DNA from: JBBQLG01 sp964251665
GTDB taxonomy: Bacteria; Bacteroidota; Bacteroidia; Cytophagales; Spirosomataceae
Direction: 5' to 3'
DNA: 64,000 bases
Assembly (NCBI GenBank): GCA_964251665.1
Contig: CAXUKO010000010.1
Span: forward strand, 1 to 64,000
Shown here: piece after piece, positions 50,401 through 58,003 of the stretch
How positions within the stretch are numbered: position 1 is the stretch's first letter
Layout of the letters: the number at the start of each line of letters is the position of its first letter
Made by a program: the position numbers and the translations under genes
Notes under the pieces: generated by a model
Told to the model about the DNA's origin: nothing
The model's database searches: none
Seen by the model: only the letters and a program-made list of their open reading frames with translations

Positions 50401-50542
50401 CTTTTACCTGTACGCTCACACCGGGTAAGGCGGAGCCATCGTCTGATGAAGTGACGCGCCCGGATACCGATACGTCCTGCGCCAGCAACGGCAGACAGAA
50501 CAGAAGCGATAGGAGCAGACTGTTTAATAAATTTTTTCTCAT
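47405..50542 (-). CDS. SusC/RagA TonB-linked outer-membrane transporter (unit 2)
   Basis: A 1045-residue TonB-dependent transporter with the same layout as unit 1: signal peptide to LPLLAQ, regulatory domain (VSGRVTSSDDGSALPGVSVQ), GEVVVTGYG, plug with IEILKDAAAASIYGSQAANGV and a large barrel ending INLTF. The plug signature here is the common KDAAAASIYGS type. It is the first gene of the operon SusC-SusD-lipoprotein. The start is shared in DNA sequence with unit 1 over the first 100 codons, including the bases around the ATG. Divergent from the exported M20 amidohydrolase, with about 140 bases between. Confidence 0.95.
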   Translation of the reverse strand: MRKNLLNSLLLSLLFCLPLLAQDVSVSGRVTSSDDGSALPGVSVQVKGTTRGTTTDASGNYRLSVPASARLVFSFIGFNPQEVAVGNRSTVSVSLQSNAQDLGEVVVTGYGGTVNRREFTGASSKVSGATIQNLPVGSFDKALAGRAAGVQVTSANGVPGGAIQIRIRGVGSIAAGSDPLYVVDGVQINSTNNSSFTSNNPLAFLNPNDIESIEILKDAAAASIYGSQAANGVVLVTTKRGKAGKTQVTFNYYKGISDPIKKLNVLNTQDWIKLRTENLVNAGTAADVAQASILQTLRLISVPNSPNPNNLPASLSDAQIAALPTYDWQNAIFKQGKTDNYELGLSGGNEKTRFFVSGSYYTQSANVINVNFMRGTLNTTLTHQINPKLSIDQTLKLSTITSNGQFGGPNGGSFLGAGAFSSPLILPSVAIYNADGSYNGTPALGGIPGILNQNIVQVSELNTIRSNTNQFVGSLALNYKVTDNLTIRPFVSMDYRSLRGKNFSDPRTADGINVRGRIQDQFNENKNFLTNITANYNKTLGKSDFGVLLGAEYRSDINENLLTNITNVPTPDFKYASAAALPQTISGTWTGYRKGSVFGNIKYNFNKKYDLSFIGRLDGSSRFGSNNRFGFFPSVSGAWLISEEDFLKGGRYVSDLKFRASYGTTGNDQLGSLFAATNFPGLGLVNPGFDYNGAAGFAPAQLANPDLKWETNETINLGLDFGFFGNRVTGSVDVFQRTSKDLLLPFNLPFTSGYTSISRNAGEVQNKGLEVEINTVNVRAGQFQWKSSFNITTIQNKVTKLYPGIVPLNNPDSTILLSYTDFYNVGRNAILGKPLQPQFTTDYAGVNPATGRAMFYDYQGNITYRPLTPRDQKYFGTELPKFYGGFSNTFIYGGLSLDFLLQFDYGRRSFNSQTSFLVENAGRNFNALQDTYDRRWQKPGDITDVPRAYNANAEIQSVSNVGGTRTLEDASYLRLKQVTLSYDIPAAFANRIKASKARIYIQGANLITVTKWTSYDPEFLNFGGNGNLGTVPNSKTYQAGINLTF

Positions 50543-50679
50543 AGAGATTTAGTAGGTAATTGTTTGGTGTATTGTGTTAAAAACGCCTTAAAATTACTAA
50601 ACGAATCAATCTGACCTGCGATTAGTTCCGAATAAATGTATCTTGCTTAAAATTAGTATGACAATCAAAATTGTACAGA

Positions 50680-52032
50680 ATGATGAAGTGTTACCCTTTA
50701 AATCGAACTGGTAAACTCGCAATTGCACTGGTTACCGGGATTATCGGGTCGGTTTCAGCCCAGACGGGACCGATGCTGGCGAAAATGGATAAGACTGCCG
50801 AAAGCCTTGAAAAAAAGGTAGTTGCCTGGCGCCGGGACTTTCACGAACACCCCGAGTTGGGTAACCGCGAGTTTAACACGATGGCGAAAATTGCGGCTCA
50901 CCTGCAGTCATTGGGTATGGAGGTGAAAACCAACGTCGGCAAAACGGGTGTAGTGGGTCTGCTGAAAGGCGGTAAACCCGGCCCGGTTGTGGCGCTTCGG
51001 GCGGATATGGATGGCCTGCCCGTAACCGAGCGCGTCGACCTGCCGTTTAAATCACAGGTTAAAACCGAGTACAACGGGCAGACGACCGGCGTTATGCATG
51101 CCTGCGGACATGACACGCACGTGGCCATGCTGATGGGCGCGGCCGAAGTGCTGGCTTCCGTAAAAAATGACCTGAAAGGAACCGTAAAATTCATCTTCCA
51201 ACCCGCTGAAGAAGGCGCACCCAAAGGCGAAGAAGGGGGCGCGCAACTGATGGTGAAAGAAGGCGTACTGGAGAACCCAAAGGTCGATGCCATTTTCGGA
51301 CTGCACATCAACTCGATGACGGAGGTTGGCACAATCCGGTACCGGCCCGGCGCAACAATGGCCGCTGTCGATGAGTACTCAATAAAAATTCGGGGCAAGC
51401 AAACGCACGGGGCCAACCCCTGGCTCGGCGTCGACCCGATTGTAACCGCGTCGCAGGTGGTCATGGGCCTGCAAACTATCGTGAGCCGGAACCTGCCCCT
51501 GACCGACAATGCAGCCGTAGTAACGGTAGGGGCCATTCATGGCGGCATCCGGCAGAACATCATTCCCGAAGAAGTGAACATGATTGGTACGATCCGTTCA
51601 CTTGATCCGGCCATGCAGAAGACCATTCACCGGCGGATCAACGAAATCGCGACCAACATTGCCGAGAGTGCCGGGGCTAAGGCCGACGTCGATATTAATG
51701 TGATGTATCCGGTCACATATAACGATCCCAAACTGACCGAGCAGATGCTTGGCTCGCTGGAAACGCTGGCGGGTAAAGACAATGTTAAACTAACACCAGC
51801 CGCTACCGGGGCCGAAGACTTCTCCTTTTATCAGCAGAAAGTACCCGGCTTCTTTTACTTCCTCGGCGGCATGACCAAAGGCCGAAAACTGGAAGATGCC
51901 GCCCCGCACCACACCCCCGATTTTCAGATCGACGAAAGCTGTTTCGTGCTGGGCATGAAGTCGCTTTACCACCTGACGGTAGATTATATGGAGCAGAAGT
52001 CATCGGGTAAAGCCGCCATGAGTGGCCGATAG
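50680..52032 (+). CDS. Exported M20 amidohydrolase (HipO/AbgB type)
   Basis: A 450-residue metallopeptidase-family hydrolase with an N-terminal signal (about residues 12-28, LAIALVTGIIGSVSAQ), so it works in the periplasm. Metal-site motifs: ALRADMDGLPV, MHACGHDTHVAM with Cys142 and His144, FQPAEEGAPKGEEGG with the catalytic and binding Glu177/178, and the final GAEDFSFY. The enzymes cut N-acyl or N-aminoacyl bonds (hippurate, N-acetyl-amino acids, p-aminobenzoyl-glutamate). ATG 50680 or 50683 are both possible; a frame further up begins with TTG only. It lies between SusCD units, which hints at peptide or acyl-amino-acid use. Confidence 0.9.
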   Translation: MMKCYPLNRTGKLAIALVTGIIGSVSAQTGPMLAKMDKTAESLEKKVVAWRRDFHEHPELGNREFNTMAKIAAHLQSLGMEVKTNVGKTGVVGLLKGGKPGPVVALRADMDGLPVTERVDLPFKSQVKTEYNGQTTGVMHACGHDTHVAMLMGAAEVLASVKNDLKGTVKFIFQPAEEGAPKGEEGGAQLMVKEGVLENPKVDAIFGLHINSMTEVGTIRYRPGATMAAVDEYSIKIRGKQTHGANPWLGVDPIVTASQVVMGLQTIVSRNLPLTDNAAVVTVGAIHGGIRQNIIPEEVNMIGTIRSLDPAMQKTIHRRINEIATNIAESAGAKADVDINVMYPVTYNDPKLTEQMLGSLETLAGKDNVKLTPAATGAEDFSFYQQKVPGFFYFLGGMTKGRKLEDAAPHHTPDFQIDESCFVLGMKSLYHLTVDYMEQKSSGKAAMSGR

Positions 52033-52096
52033 AGCAAACGCAGCGCTTACCGGTTGACTACTTTCTGATGATAGTGAGTTACGTTGCCATGAACAT

Positions 52097-52134
52097 AAAA
52101 AAGGCCGGGACGTTTTATCATCCCGGCCTTTTTG
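52097..52134 (+). terminator. Terminator after the amidohydrolase
   Basis: AAAAAAGGCCGGGA (52097-52110) and TCCCGGCCTTTTT (52121-52133) pair over at least 13 bases, 64 bases after the stop codon. Confidence 0.9.
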
Positions 52135-52265
52135 CTGCCCCGCGTTTGAGCTTCAGCCAACTATAGGTGGTAAGGTAAGTACGGCTCATTGAATCAAAAG
52201 AGCATCGTCAGGATAGGTTGTCAATAACTGGCCTGATGGCCTGCTCAGTTTAACCAGTTACTACA

Positions 52266-52655
52266 ATGCAGACTATTCAGGTAGCGGGCGCTTTAACGCC
52301 TGCCGGACATTATTCACAAGCCGTTGTCAGTCAGGGACTGGTGTTCGTATCAGGCATTCTGCCCATTGATTTAGTTACCGGCGAAAAATTCGCTGAGGCC
52401 GATCTGGAGACACAGACAGTTGTAGTGCTGGCTAATCTGGAGCGAATATTACTGGCGGCTGGCTCTGATCTCAGCCGTGTTGTGCGCACGACCGTTTACA
52501 TTGCCGACATCGCCTACTGGCCGCAGGTGAACTTCCTGTATGCGAAAGCGTTCGGTAGTCACCGTCCAGCCCGAACGATGGTGCCTACCGGCCCACTGCA
52601 TTATGGAATCAAACTTGAACTGGATGCGATAGCGGAGGTATTACCTGCAAACTAA
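52266..52655 (+). CDS. ridA: RidA family enamine/imine deaminase
   Basis: A 129-residue member of the YjgF/YER057c/UK114 family. The N-terminal half has AGHYSQAVVSQGLVFVSGILP, then VVLANLERILLAAGSDLSRVVRTTVYIADI, and the C-terminal signature RPARTMVPTGPLHYGIKLELDAIA, in which Arg and Glu are the active-site residues. RidA hydrolyses reactive enamines and imines made by PLP enzymes. It works in the cytosol as a trimer. It is probably its own unit, between two terminators. Confidence 0.9.
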   Translation: MQTIQVAGALTPAGHYSQAVVSQGLVFVSGILPIDLVTGEKFAEADLETQTVVVLANLERILLAAGSDLSRVVRTTVYIADIAYWPQVNFLYAKAFGSHRPARTMVPTGPLHYGIKLELDAIAEVLPAN

Positions 52656-52719
52656 TGAGCTACCCACTCCGCGTTTGCAGCGTTAAATAATTCTTCCGTA
52701 GAACTACTTAATCGGCGAC

Positions 52720-52781
52720 AGAAAAAGCGTCAGTAATTGCACGAACTGTTGATGGTTCGTGCAATTACTGACGCTTTTTCT
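52720..52781 (+). terminator. Terminator after ridA
   Basis: A perfect 27-base stem (52720-52746 with 52755-52781) and an 8-base loop; the right arm ends CTTTTTCT. It lies 64 bases after the ridA stop. Confidence 0.9.
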
Positions 52782-52809
52782 ATTAATAAAACCTATCAAA
52801 AAGCTTTTA

Positions 52810-52974
52810 GATAAAATAGTATTACTTAGGTTAAAAAGGTATTAACACATCTCTTGCATTTACCTGATTATTTTTAAAAATATTCTAATATCATAGGTAT
52901 TAACTAATGCATTATATCACTTTACCTTTTATAATTTACTATCTCAGGACAATAGAACGATAAAATAGTATTAC
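52810..52974. repeat. Pair of 16-base direct repeats before SusC unit 3
   Basis: GATAAAATAGTATTAC occurs at 52810-52825 and again at 52959-52974, a distance of 149 bases start to start. Both lie upstream of the -7-like box at 52996-53003; they could be binding sites of a regulator. Confidence 0.6.
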
Positions 52975-52995
52975 GAAATGGGTATAGGGAAATTA

Positions 52996-53003
52996 TAATT
53001 TTG
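52996..53003 (+). promoter_or_regulatory. Candidate -7 box for SusC unit 3
   Basis: TAATTTTG matches TAnnTTTG. The RNA start would be near 53010, giving a leader of about 165 bases before the ATG at 53175. The -33 region lacks a good TTTG and instead holds one of the 16-base repeats, as for an activator-dependent promoter. Confidence 0.45.
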
Positions 53004-53174
53004 CCAACATAAATATTCCCTATAAAAGGAAAAACCAACGCTAATTAAAAGTCCGCCAATCAGAGATTATTACTAAGTATCACTGATGGGTTGGTCGTGT
53101 CAACCGGAACGGAAATAATCTTTTTTCTACAGATGATTTCGTCTACTCTTATCACTCTAACCTCCATTAAACGT

Positions 53175-56100
53175 ATGAACAAAAATGTATCAAACTACAG
53201 GGTCAGTAGTTGTAAACCGCTGATTTTAAGTTCGCTATTTCTGGTGCTATTCTCCGTTTGTACGGCGGTAGCCCAGAGCAGGCAAATTACGGGAAAAATA
53301 ACCGAAAATCAGGGTGCCAGTGTAATCCCCGGTGCCAACATTGCCGTTAAGGGTACAACAACCGGAACGGTTTCCAACGCAGACGGAACCTTCACCGTTA
53401 CGGTCAAGAACAACGAGGCTACCTTAGTGATCAGCAGCGTTGGCTACACCAGTCGGGATATAACCGTTGGTGCCCAGTCCGTGATCAATGTCGATCTGGT
53501 ACCGGATACCAAATCGCTGACCGAAGTGGTAGTGGTGGGGTACGGTACGCAGCAGCGCAAAGACGTAACGGGGGCCATTAGTTCTGTCAGTGCTGCGCAG
53601 ATTGAAAAAGTGCCGGTCACCACATTGGATCAGGCCTTGCAGGGCCGTTCGCCCGGCGTGCAGGTAACCAATAACGATGGCTCACCGGGGGGCGGTGTAT
53701 CGGTGCAGATTCGGGGTACCGGCACGTTCGGGGATAATTCGCCCCTGTATGTTGTCGATGGCTATCCCATCTCGGGTGGTATCAACACGTTGAATCCCAA
53801 CGACATTGCCTCGATGGAAATTTTGAAAGATGCCTCGGCCACAGCTATCTACGGCAACCGGGCTTCCAACGGGGTCGTTATCGTGACTACCAAGCGTGGT
53901 AAAGCAGGTGCCCTGCAAGTGTCGTTTGATGCCTACGGGTCGGTACAGGCGATCCCTAAACTTTACAAAGTACTGAACGCGCAGCAGTTTGCGTCGTTTG
54001 CGACCGAAATTGCCGATAAGGAAGCCTACCCGATTTTGCCCGAATGGCGCAATCCATCGACCCTGCGTAACATCGACTGGCAAAAGGAGGTCTATCAAAC
54101 CGGCTATCGCCAGAATTATAACCTAGCGCTGCGGGGAGGAAATGATAAAATACAGACATCCTTATCACTGGGTTTCTTCGATCAGCGCGGTATCGTGAAA
54201 GCCTCTAATTTCAAGCGCTACAACGGTAGCCTGAATGTAGATTACACACCCGCTAAATGGGCGAAGGTGTCGACCAGCATTAAATACACCCGCACCGGTG
54301 GTTTCGTGGGATTTGGCTCGAACCTGAACGGAATCGGCAGCCTGACCAAGCTGATTCCAACCATGACGGGCAACCCACTGACCAACGAAGTGAAAGACGC
54401 CAACGGTAACTACGGCTATTACACCCAGGGTGCTACCGCCGTGGCCGGTAATAACAACGTCGTGGCGGATCTGGAGACAACCGACCGCACCCAGGCTTCC
54501 AACAGCCTGCTCACCACAACGTCGCTGGAAATTACGCTCCTGCCGGGGCTGCGGCTGAAGACGAACTTCGGCTGGAACACCAACGATAACTCAGGCTACT
54601 ATTTTACGCCAACCAACAACCGGCTGTCGCCCGCTACACTGCCGTTCTATTCTCAGAACGCCAACAATTCATCGGAATACCTTTGGGAAAATACGGTAGC
54701 CTATACCAAAACGTTTGGTGTCCACTCAGTCGATTTTGTGGGCGGGGTGTCGGCGCAGGAAAACACCTACCGTCAGATTGGTGCCAGCGGCAATGGCCTG
54801 ATTAGCGACGAACTGCGCAATGTGGGGTCAATTTTAACCGTAAACAACCTGTATGGTAATCAGCAGACATGGTCGCTGGCGTCGCAATTCGGGCGGTTGA
54901 CCTACAAACTGCTCGACCGGTACATCCTGACGGGCACCGTTCGCCGGGATGGTTCGTCACGCTTTGGGCCGGGCCATAAATACGGTATTTTCCCATCGGT
55001 GTCGGGTGCGTGGCGGTTAAAGGAAGAGCCTTTTCTGGCTGCTGTCAACCTGATCAGCGATCTGAAACTGCGGGGTAGCTGGGGTAAAGCCGGTAATCAG
55101 AATATTGGTTTGTTCCAGTACCAGGGTACGTATGGCTCCGGCTCTTCGCTGGCGGATAACCGGGGCTACGTATTTGGCCGGGATAAAGTATACACGCCGG
55201 GTCTGGTACTGAATGCGCTGCCAAACCCAAATCTGACCTGGGAAAACCAGACCCAGTCGGACGTTGGCCTGGATGTCTCGTTCCTGAGTGGACGCGTCAA
55301 CTTTACGGCTGACTATTACGTCCGCACATCGAGCGGATTCCTGCTGAATGTAAACGTGCCGAGCCAGACCGGTTTCAGCACCGCTACCCGCAATGTGGGC
55401 AGTATTCGTAACAGTGGTTTGGAACTGGGCCTGGAATACCGCGAGTCGAGCAAACCGTTCAAATGGGGCATCAACGCCAATGTGACTACGGTGAGTAACA
55501 AGATACTGAGCTTTGCAGATGGCTTAACGTCGGTGGGTAATTTCTCCGACCTGGGCTTCCCTAACTTTGGCGGTAACCTCTGGACCAGTTTTACCCGGTC
55601 GCAGGTGGGTGGCGAAGTAGGTGCTTTCTACGGGTTTAAATCGGCGGGTATTTTCCAGAATCAGGGTGAGATTGACGCGCTCAACGGGGCTGCCGTTGCC
55701 AAATTTGGTAACGGGGCTTTCTATCAGGCGTCGACGACTGCCCCCGGCGACCGGAAATTTGTTGACGTGAATGGCGACGGCCGGGTTGGCGACGATGACC
55801 GGGTCATTATTGGCAGTCCGATTCCTAAATTCTTCGGTGGGGTTAACTTCGATGGTTCGTACGGGCAGTTCGACATCTCGATGTTCTGGTACGCATCGGT
55901 GGGCAACAAAATCCTGAACTACGCCAAGCGCAACCTGCAAAGCTTAGCCACGAACGGTGGGGTAGGAGTGGAAAACGTCGGCGAAGACTTTTACCTGAAC
56001 CGCTGGACCGAAGCCAACCACTCCAACACCTACGCCCGCGCCGTTCGCGACGATAAGAGTGGTAATACCCGCGTGTCGGACGTCTATGTAGAAGACGGTT

Positions 56101-56360
56101 CGTTTGTGCGGCTGCGTAACCTGCAGATCGGCTACACCCTGCCGGCGGCCCTGTTGCGGAAGATTACCCTGAGCCGGGTTCGTTTTTACGTGAGCGGTCA
56201 AAACCTGCTCACCTTCACAAAATACACTGGCTTGGACCCCGAAATTGGTCAGGTTACCGATCCCAATACGGGCAGTTCGAGTGCCACGGTAAAAGGCGTC
56301 GATGTGGGCAACTACCCAACCTCCCGTTTCTACACGCTGGGTCTGAGTGCACAGTTCTAA
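53175..56360 (+). CDS. SusC/RagA TonB-linked outer-membrane transporter (unit 3)
   Basis: A 1061-residue TonB-dependent transporter. Signal peptide with LILSSLFLVLFSVCTAVAQ (to about residue 34), regulatory domain (ITGKITENQGASVIPGANIA), the LTEVVVVGYGTQ border, plug with QIRGTGTFGDNSPLYVVDG and MEILKDASATAIYGNRASNGV, then the barrel, ending YTLGLSAQF. It imports an oligomeric nutrient with its SusD partner 20 bases downstream. It is not close to units 1 and 2 in its N-terminus. The frame continues back to 53091; ATG 53175 begins the signal peptide. Control region: see the 16-base repeats upstream. Confidence 0.95.
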   Translation: MNKNVSNYRVSSCKPLILSSLFLVLFSVCTAVAQSRQITGKITENQGASVIPGANIAVKGTTTGTVSNADGTFTVTVKNNEATLVISSVGYTSRDITVGAQSVINVDLVPDTKSLTEVVVVGYGTQQRKDVTGAISSVSAAQIEKVPVTTLDQALQGRSPGVQVTNNDGSPGGGVSVQIRGTGTFGDNSPLYVVDGYPISGGINTLNPNDIASMEILKDASATAIYGNRASNGVVIVTTKRGKAGALQVSFDAYGSVQAIPKLYKVLNAQQFASFATEIADKEAYPILPEWRNPSTLRNIDWQKEVYQTGYRQNYNLALRGGNDKIQTSLSLGFFDQRGIVKASNFKRYNGSLNVDYTPAKWAKVSTSIKYTRTGGFVGFGSNLNGIGSLTKLIPTMTGNPLTNEVKDANGNYGYYTQGATAVAGNNNVVADLETTDRTQASNSLLTTTSLEITLLPGLRLKTNFGWNTNDNSGYYFTPTNNRLSPATLPFYSQNANNSSEYLWENTVAYTKTFGVHSVDFVGGVSAQENTYRQIGASGNGLISDELRNVGSILTVNNLYGNQQTWSLASQFGRLTYKLLDRYILTGTVRRDGSSRFGPGHKYGIFPSVSGAWRLKEEPFLAAVNLISDLKLRGSWGKAGNQNIGLFQYQGTYGSGSSLADNRGYVFGRDKVYTPGLVLNALPNPNLTWENQTQSDVGLDVSFLSGRVNFTADYYVRTSSGFLLNVNVPSQTGFSTATRNVGSIRNSGLELGLEYRESSKPFKWGINANVTTVSNKILSFADGLTSVGNFSDLGFPNFGGNLWTSFTRSQVGGEVGAFYGFKSAGIFQNQGEIDALNGAAVAKFGNGAFYQASTTAPGDRKFVDVNGDGRVGDDDRVIIGSPIPKFFGGVNFDGSYGQFDISMFWYASVGNKILNYAKRNLQSLATNGGVGVENVGEDFYLNRWTEANHSNTYARAVRDDKSGNTRVSDVYVEDGSFVRLRNLQIGYTLPAALLRKITLSRVRFYVSGQNLLTFTKYTGLDPEIGQVTDPNTGSSSATVKGVDVGNYPTSRFYTLGLSAQF

Positions 56361-56380
56361 TCACCTTAAAACAACCGACA

Positions 56381-57913
56381 ATGAAACGCTATAAAACAAT
56401 AGGTCTGCTGGGATTACTGGCCGTTGTGCTGTTACCGATGAGCTGCAAGGACTCGTACCTGGAACAGAAAAATACGCAGGGCATCACCGAGGAGGCACTC
56501 TTTAAAAAACCCGCCGACGGCATCAACCTCGTGACCGGTATTTACGATACCTTCCACGACGTCGATTTCACGCTGAAAGCGCTGTGGTATCAGGCTAATT
56601 TTCTGTCGCAGGATTTTAAAAACTACGGTGCCGACACATTCTTTGAGACTTACGAAGTGCCGACCGATTTTGCGGCTCTGGATTTATTCTGGTCGCGGGC
56701 GTATCAGGGGGTAGCCCGCGCCAATTCGGCCATTCCGATCATTGCTACCATGAAAGCCAACAAGGTACTTTCGGACAGTCTGGCCAACCGCCTGACGGGT
56801 GAAACGCTGTTCCTTCGTGGTATTTTTTACTATTACCTGGCGTCTAATTTCGGGGGTGTACCACTGGAATTGAAAACCGTAACCGATGATGGTCGTCATC
56901 CCCGCAACACGCAGGATGAAGTGTTTGCCTCCGTCGCCGCCGACATGAAAGCAGCCGCTGATCTGCTGCCCTGGCCGGAGCAGTTAGCCGGTGTTGATGT
57001 GGGTCGTGCTACCAAAGGAGCCGCGCTGGCGTACTTAGGCGACGCGCAGATGTGGCTGAAGAAGTACAGCGAAGCGGCTGCCACCTACGAACAGCTGACG
57101 GGACATTACATTCTGGAAGACAAGTTTCTCAACATTCACGAATTCAACAACCAGAACGGCAGGGAGTCAATTTTCGAGATTCAGTATTACCCCGGTAACG
57201 ACCTGTCGTGGGGCCATACAAATGACTCGCACTGGCTCACCAGCTTCGGAATGCCCGACGAAATTACGCAGTTTGGGTATGCTTACGCCGACAAAAAGCT
57301 GTACGATTCGTTCGAGGCTGGCGATACGCGCAAACTGGCGACAGTACTTGGGCCAGGTGATGTACATCCCAGTCCGGCCATTCAAATTAAGAACTATCCT
57401 CTGGTGATGAAAAATTACCCCGGCATGAACACCCTGGGCACCGTAGCCAAGCCCTGGAAAGGAGCGGATAACCTGCGTTCGGGCTACTACGGTGTAAAAA
57501 CCTGGCGTGACCCGAATGTGACGGGTAACAGTGGCAACCCAACCAACATCTTCAGCGGGCAGAACCTGATCCTGATGCGTTACGGGCAGGTGCTGCTCAG
57601 TAAAGCCGAAGCGCTGGCCAAGAGCGGCAATACGGCGGGTGCCCTGGCCATCATCAACGGTCAGATTCGCAAGCGGGCGGGGCTGGGTGCCACGACTAAC
57701 ACCGACGTAACGAAAGCCCTGCTGGCTGAATACCGGCACGAACTGGCCGGCGAGTTTTCGCTCTGGTTTATGCTGCGTCGGTCGGGTGAGCAACTCAATT
57801 ATGTGAAGAGCGAATACGGTATTACAGTGCCCCCCGGCAAAGATTTGATGCCTATTCCCCTGAAGCAGATTGCTACTAACCAGAAACTGGATCAAAACCC
57901 CGGCTACAAGTAA
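56381..57913 (+). CDS. RagB/SusD outer-membrane lipoprotein (unit 3)
   Basis: A 510-residue SusD protein: signal ending VVLLPMSC (lipidated Cys22), KDSYLEQKNTQGITEEALFKKPADGINLVTGIY-like opening helices, GETLFLRGIFYYYLASNFGGVPL (the SusD core), RATKGAALAYLGDAQMWLKKY and the C-terminal MLRRSGEQLNYV and LMPIPLKQIATN blocks. It holds the substrate on the SusC unit 3 channel. It starts 20 bases after the SusC stop and is followed by a 57-base hairpin before the next gene. Confidence 0.93.
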   Translation: MKRYKTIGLLGLLAVVLLPMSCKDSYLEQKNTQGITEEALFKKPADGINLVTGIYDTFHDVDFTLKALWYQANFLSQDFKNYGADTFFETYEVPTDFAALDLFWSRAYQGVARANSAIPIIATMKANKVLSDSLANRLTGETLFLRGIFYYYLASNFGGVPLELKTVTDDGRHPRNTQDEVFASVAADMKAAADLLPWPEQLAGVDVGRATKGAALAYLGDAQMWLKKYSEAAATYEQLTGHYILEDKFLNIHEFNNQNGRESIFEIQYYPGNDLSWGHTNDSHWLTSFGMPDEITQFGYAYADKKLYDSFEAGDTRKLATVLGPGDVHPSPAIQIKNYPLVMKNYPGMNTLGTVAKPWKGADNLRSGYYGVKTWRDPNVTGNSGNPTNIFSGQNLILMRYGQVLLSKAEALAKSGNTAGALAIINGQIRKRAGLGATTNTDVTKALLAEYRHELAGEFSLWFMLRRSGEQLNYVKSEYGITVPPGKDLMPIPLKQIATNQKLDQNPGYK

Positions 57914-57931
57914 CCTGTTATTTTGCGTAAC

Positions 57932-57988
57932 GTTTGCCGCTGCTGTACTGACCGGAATTTAATTCCGGTCAGTACAGCAGCGGCAAAC
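57932..57988. repeat. Perfect 28-base inverted repeat between susD unit 3 and the FG-GAP gene
   Basis: Arms 57932-57959 and 57961-57988 are exact reverse complements with a single base in the centre. It starts 18 bases after the susD stop and ends 15 bases before the next ATG. No T-run follows, so it may stabilise the upstream mRNA or tune the level of the downstream gene rather than stop transcription fully. Confidence 0.9.
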
Positions 57989-58003
57989 TTAGTATCCGGC
58001 CTT

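Larger units (their letters stand above)
52782..53174. other. AT-rich control region upstream of SusC unit 3
   Basis: About 390 bases with a marked drop in GC. Together with 52720-52781 it fills the gap before the third SusC gene. It holds a TAATTTTG box and one copy each side of a 16-base direct repeat, listed separately. No gene is visible. A long frame continues from 53091, but it precedes the SusC signal peptide. Confidence 0.55.

Noticed and set aside
57167..57895. Minus-strand frame of 242 codons inside susD unit 3
   Set aside because: Antisense shadow of a gene with complete SusD motifs.
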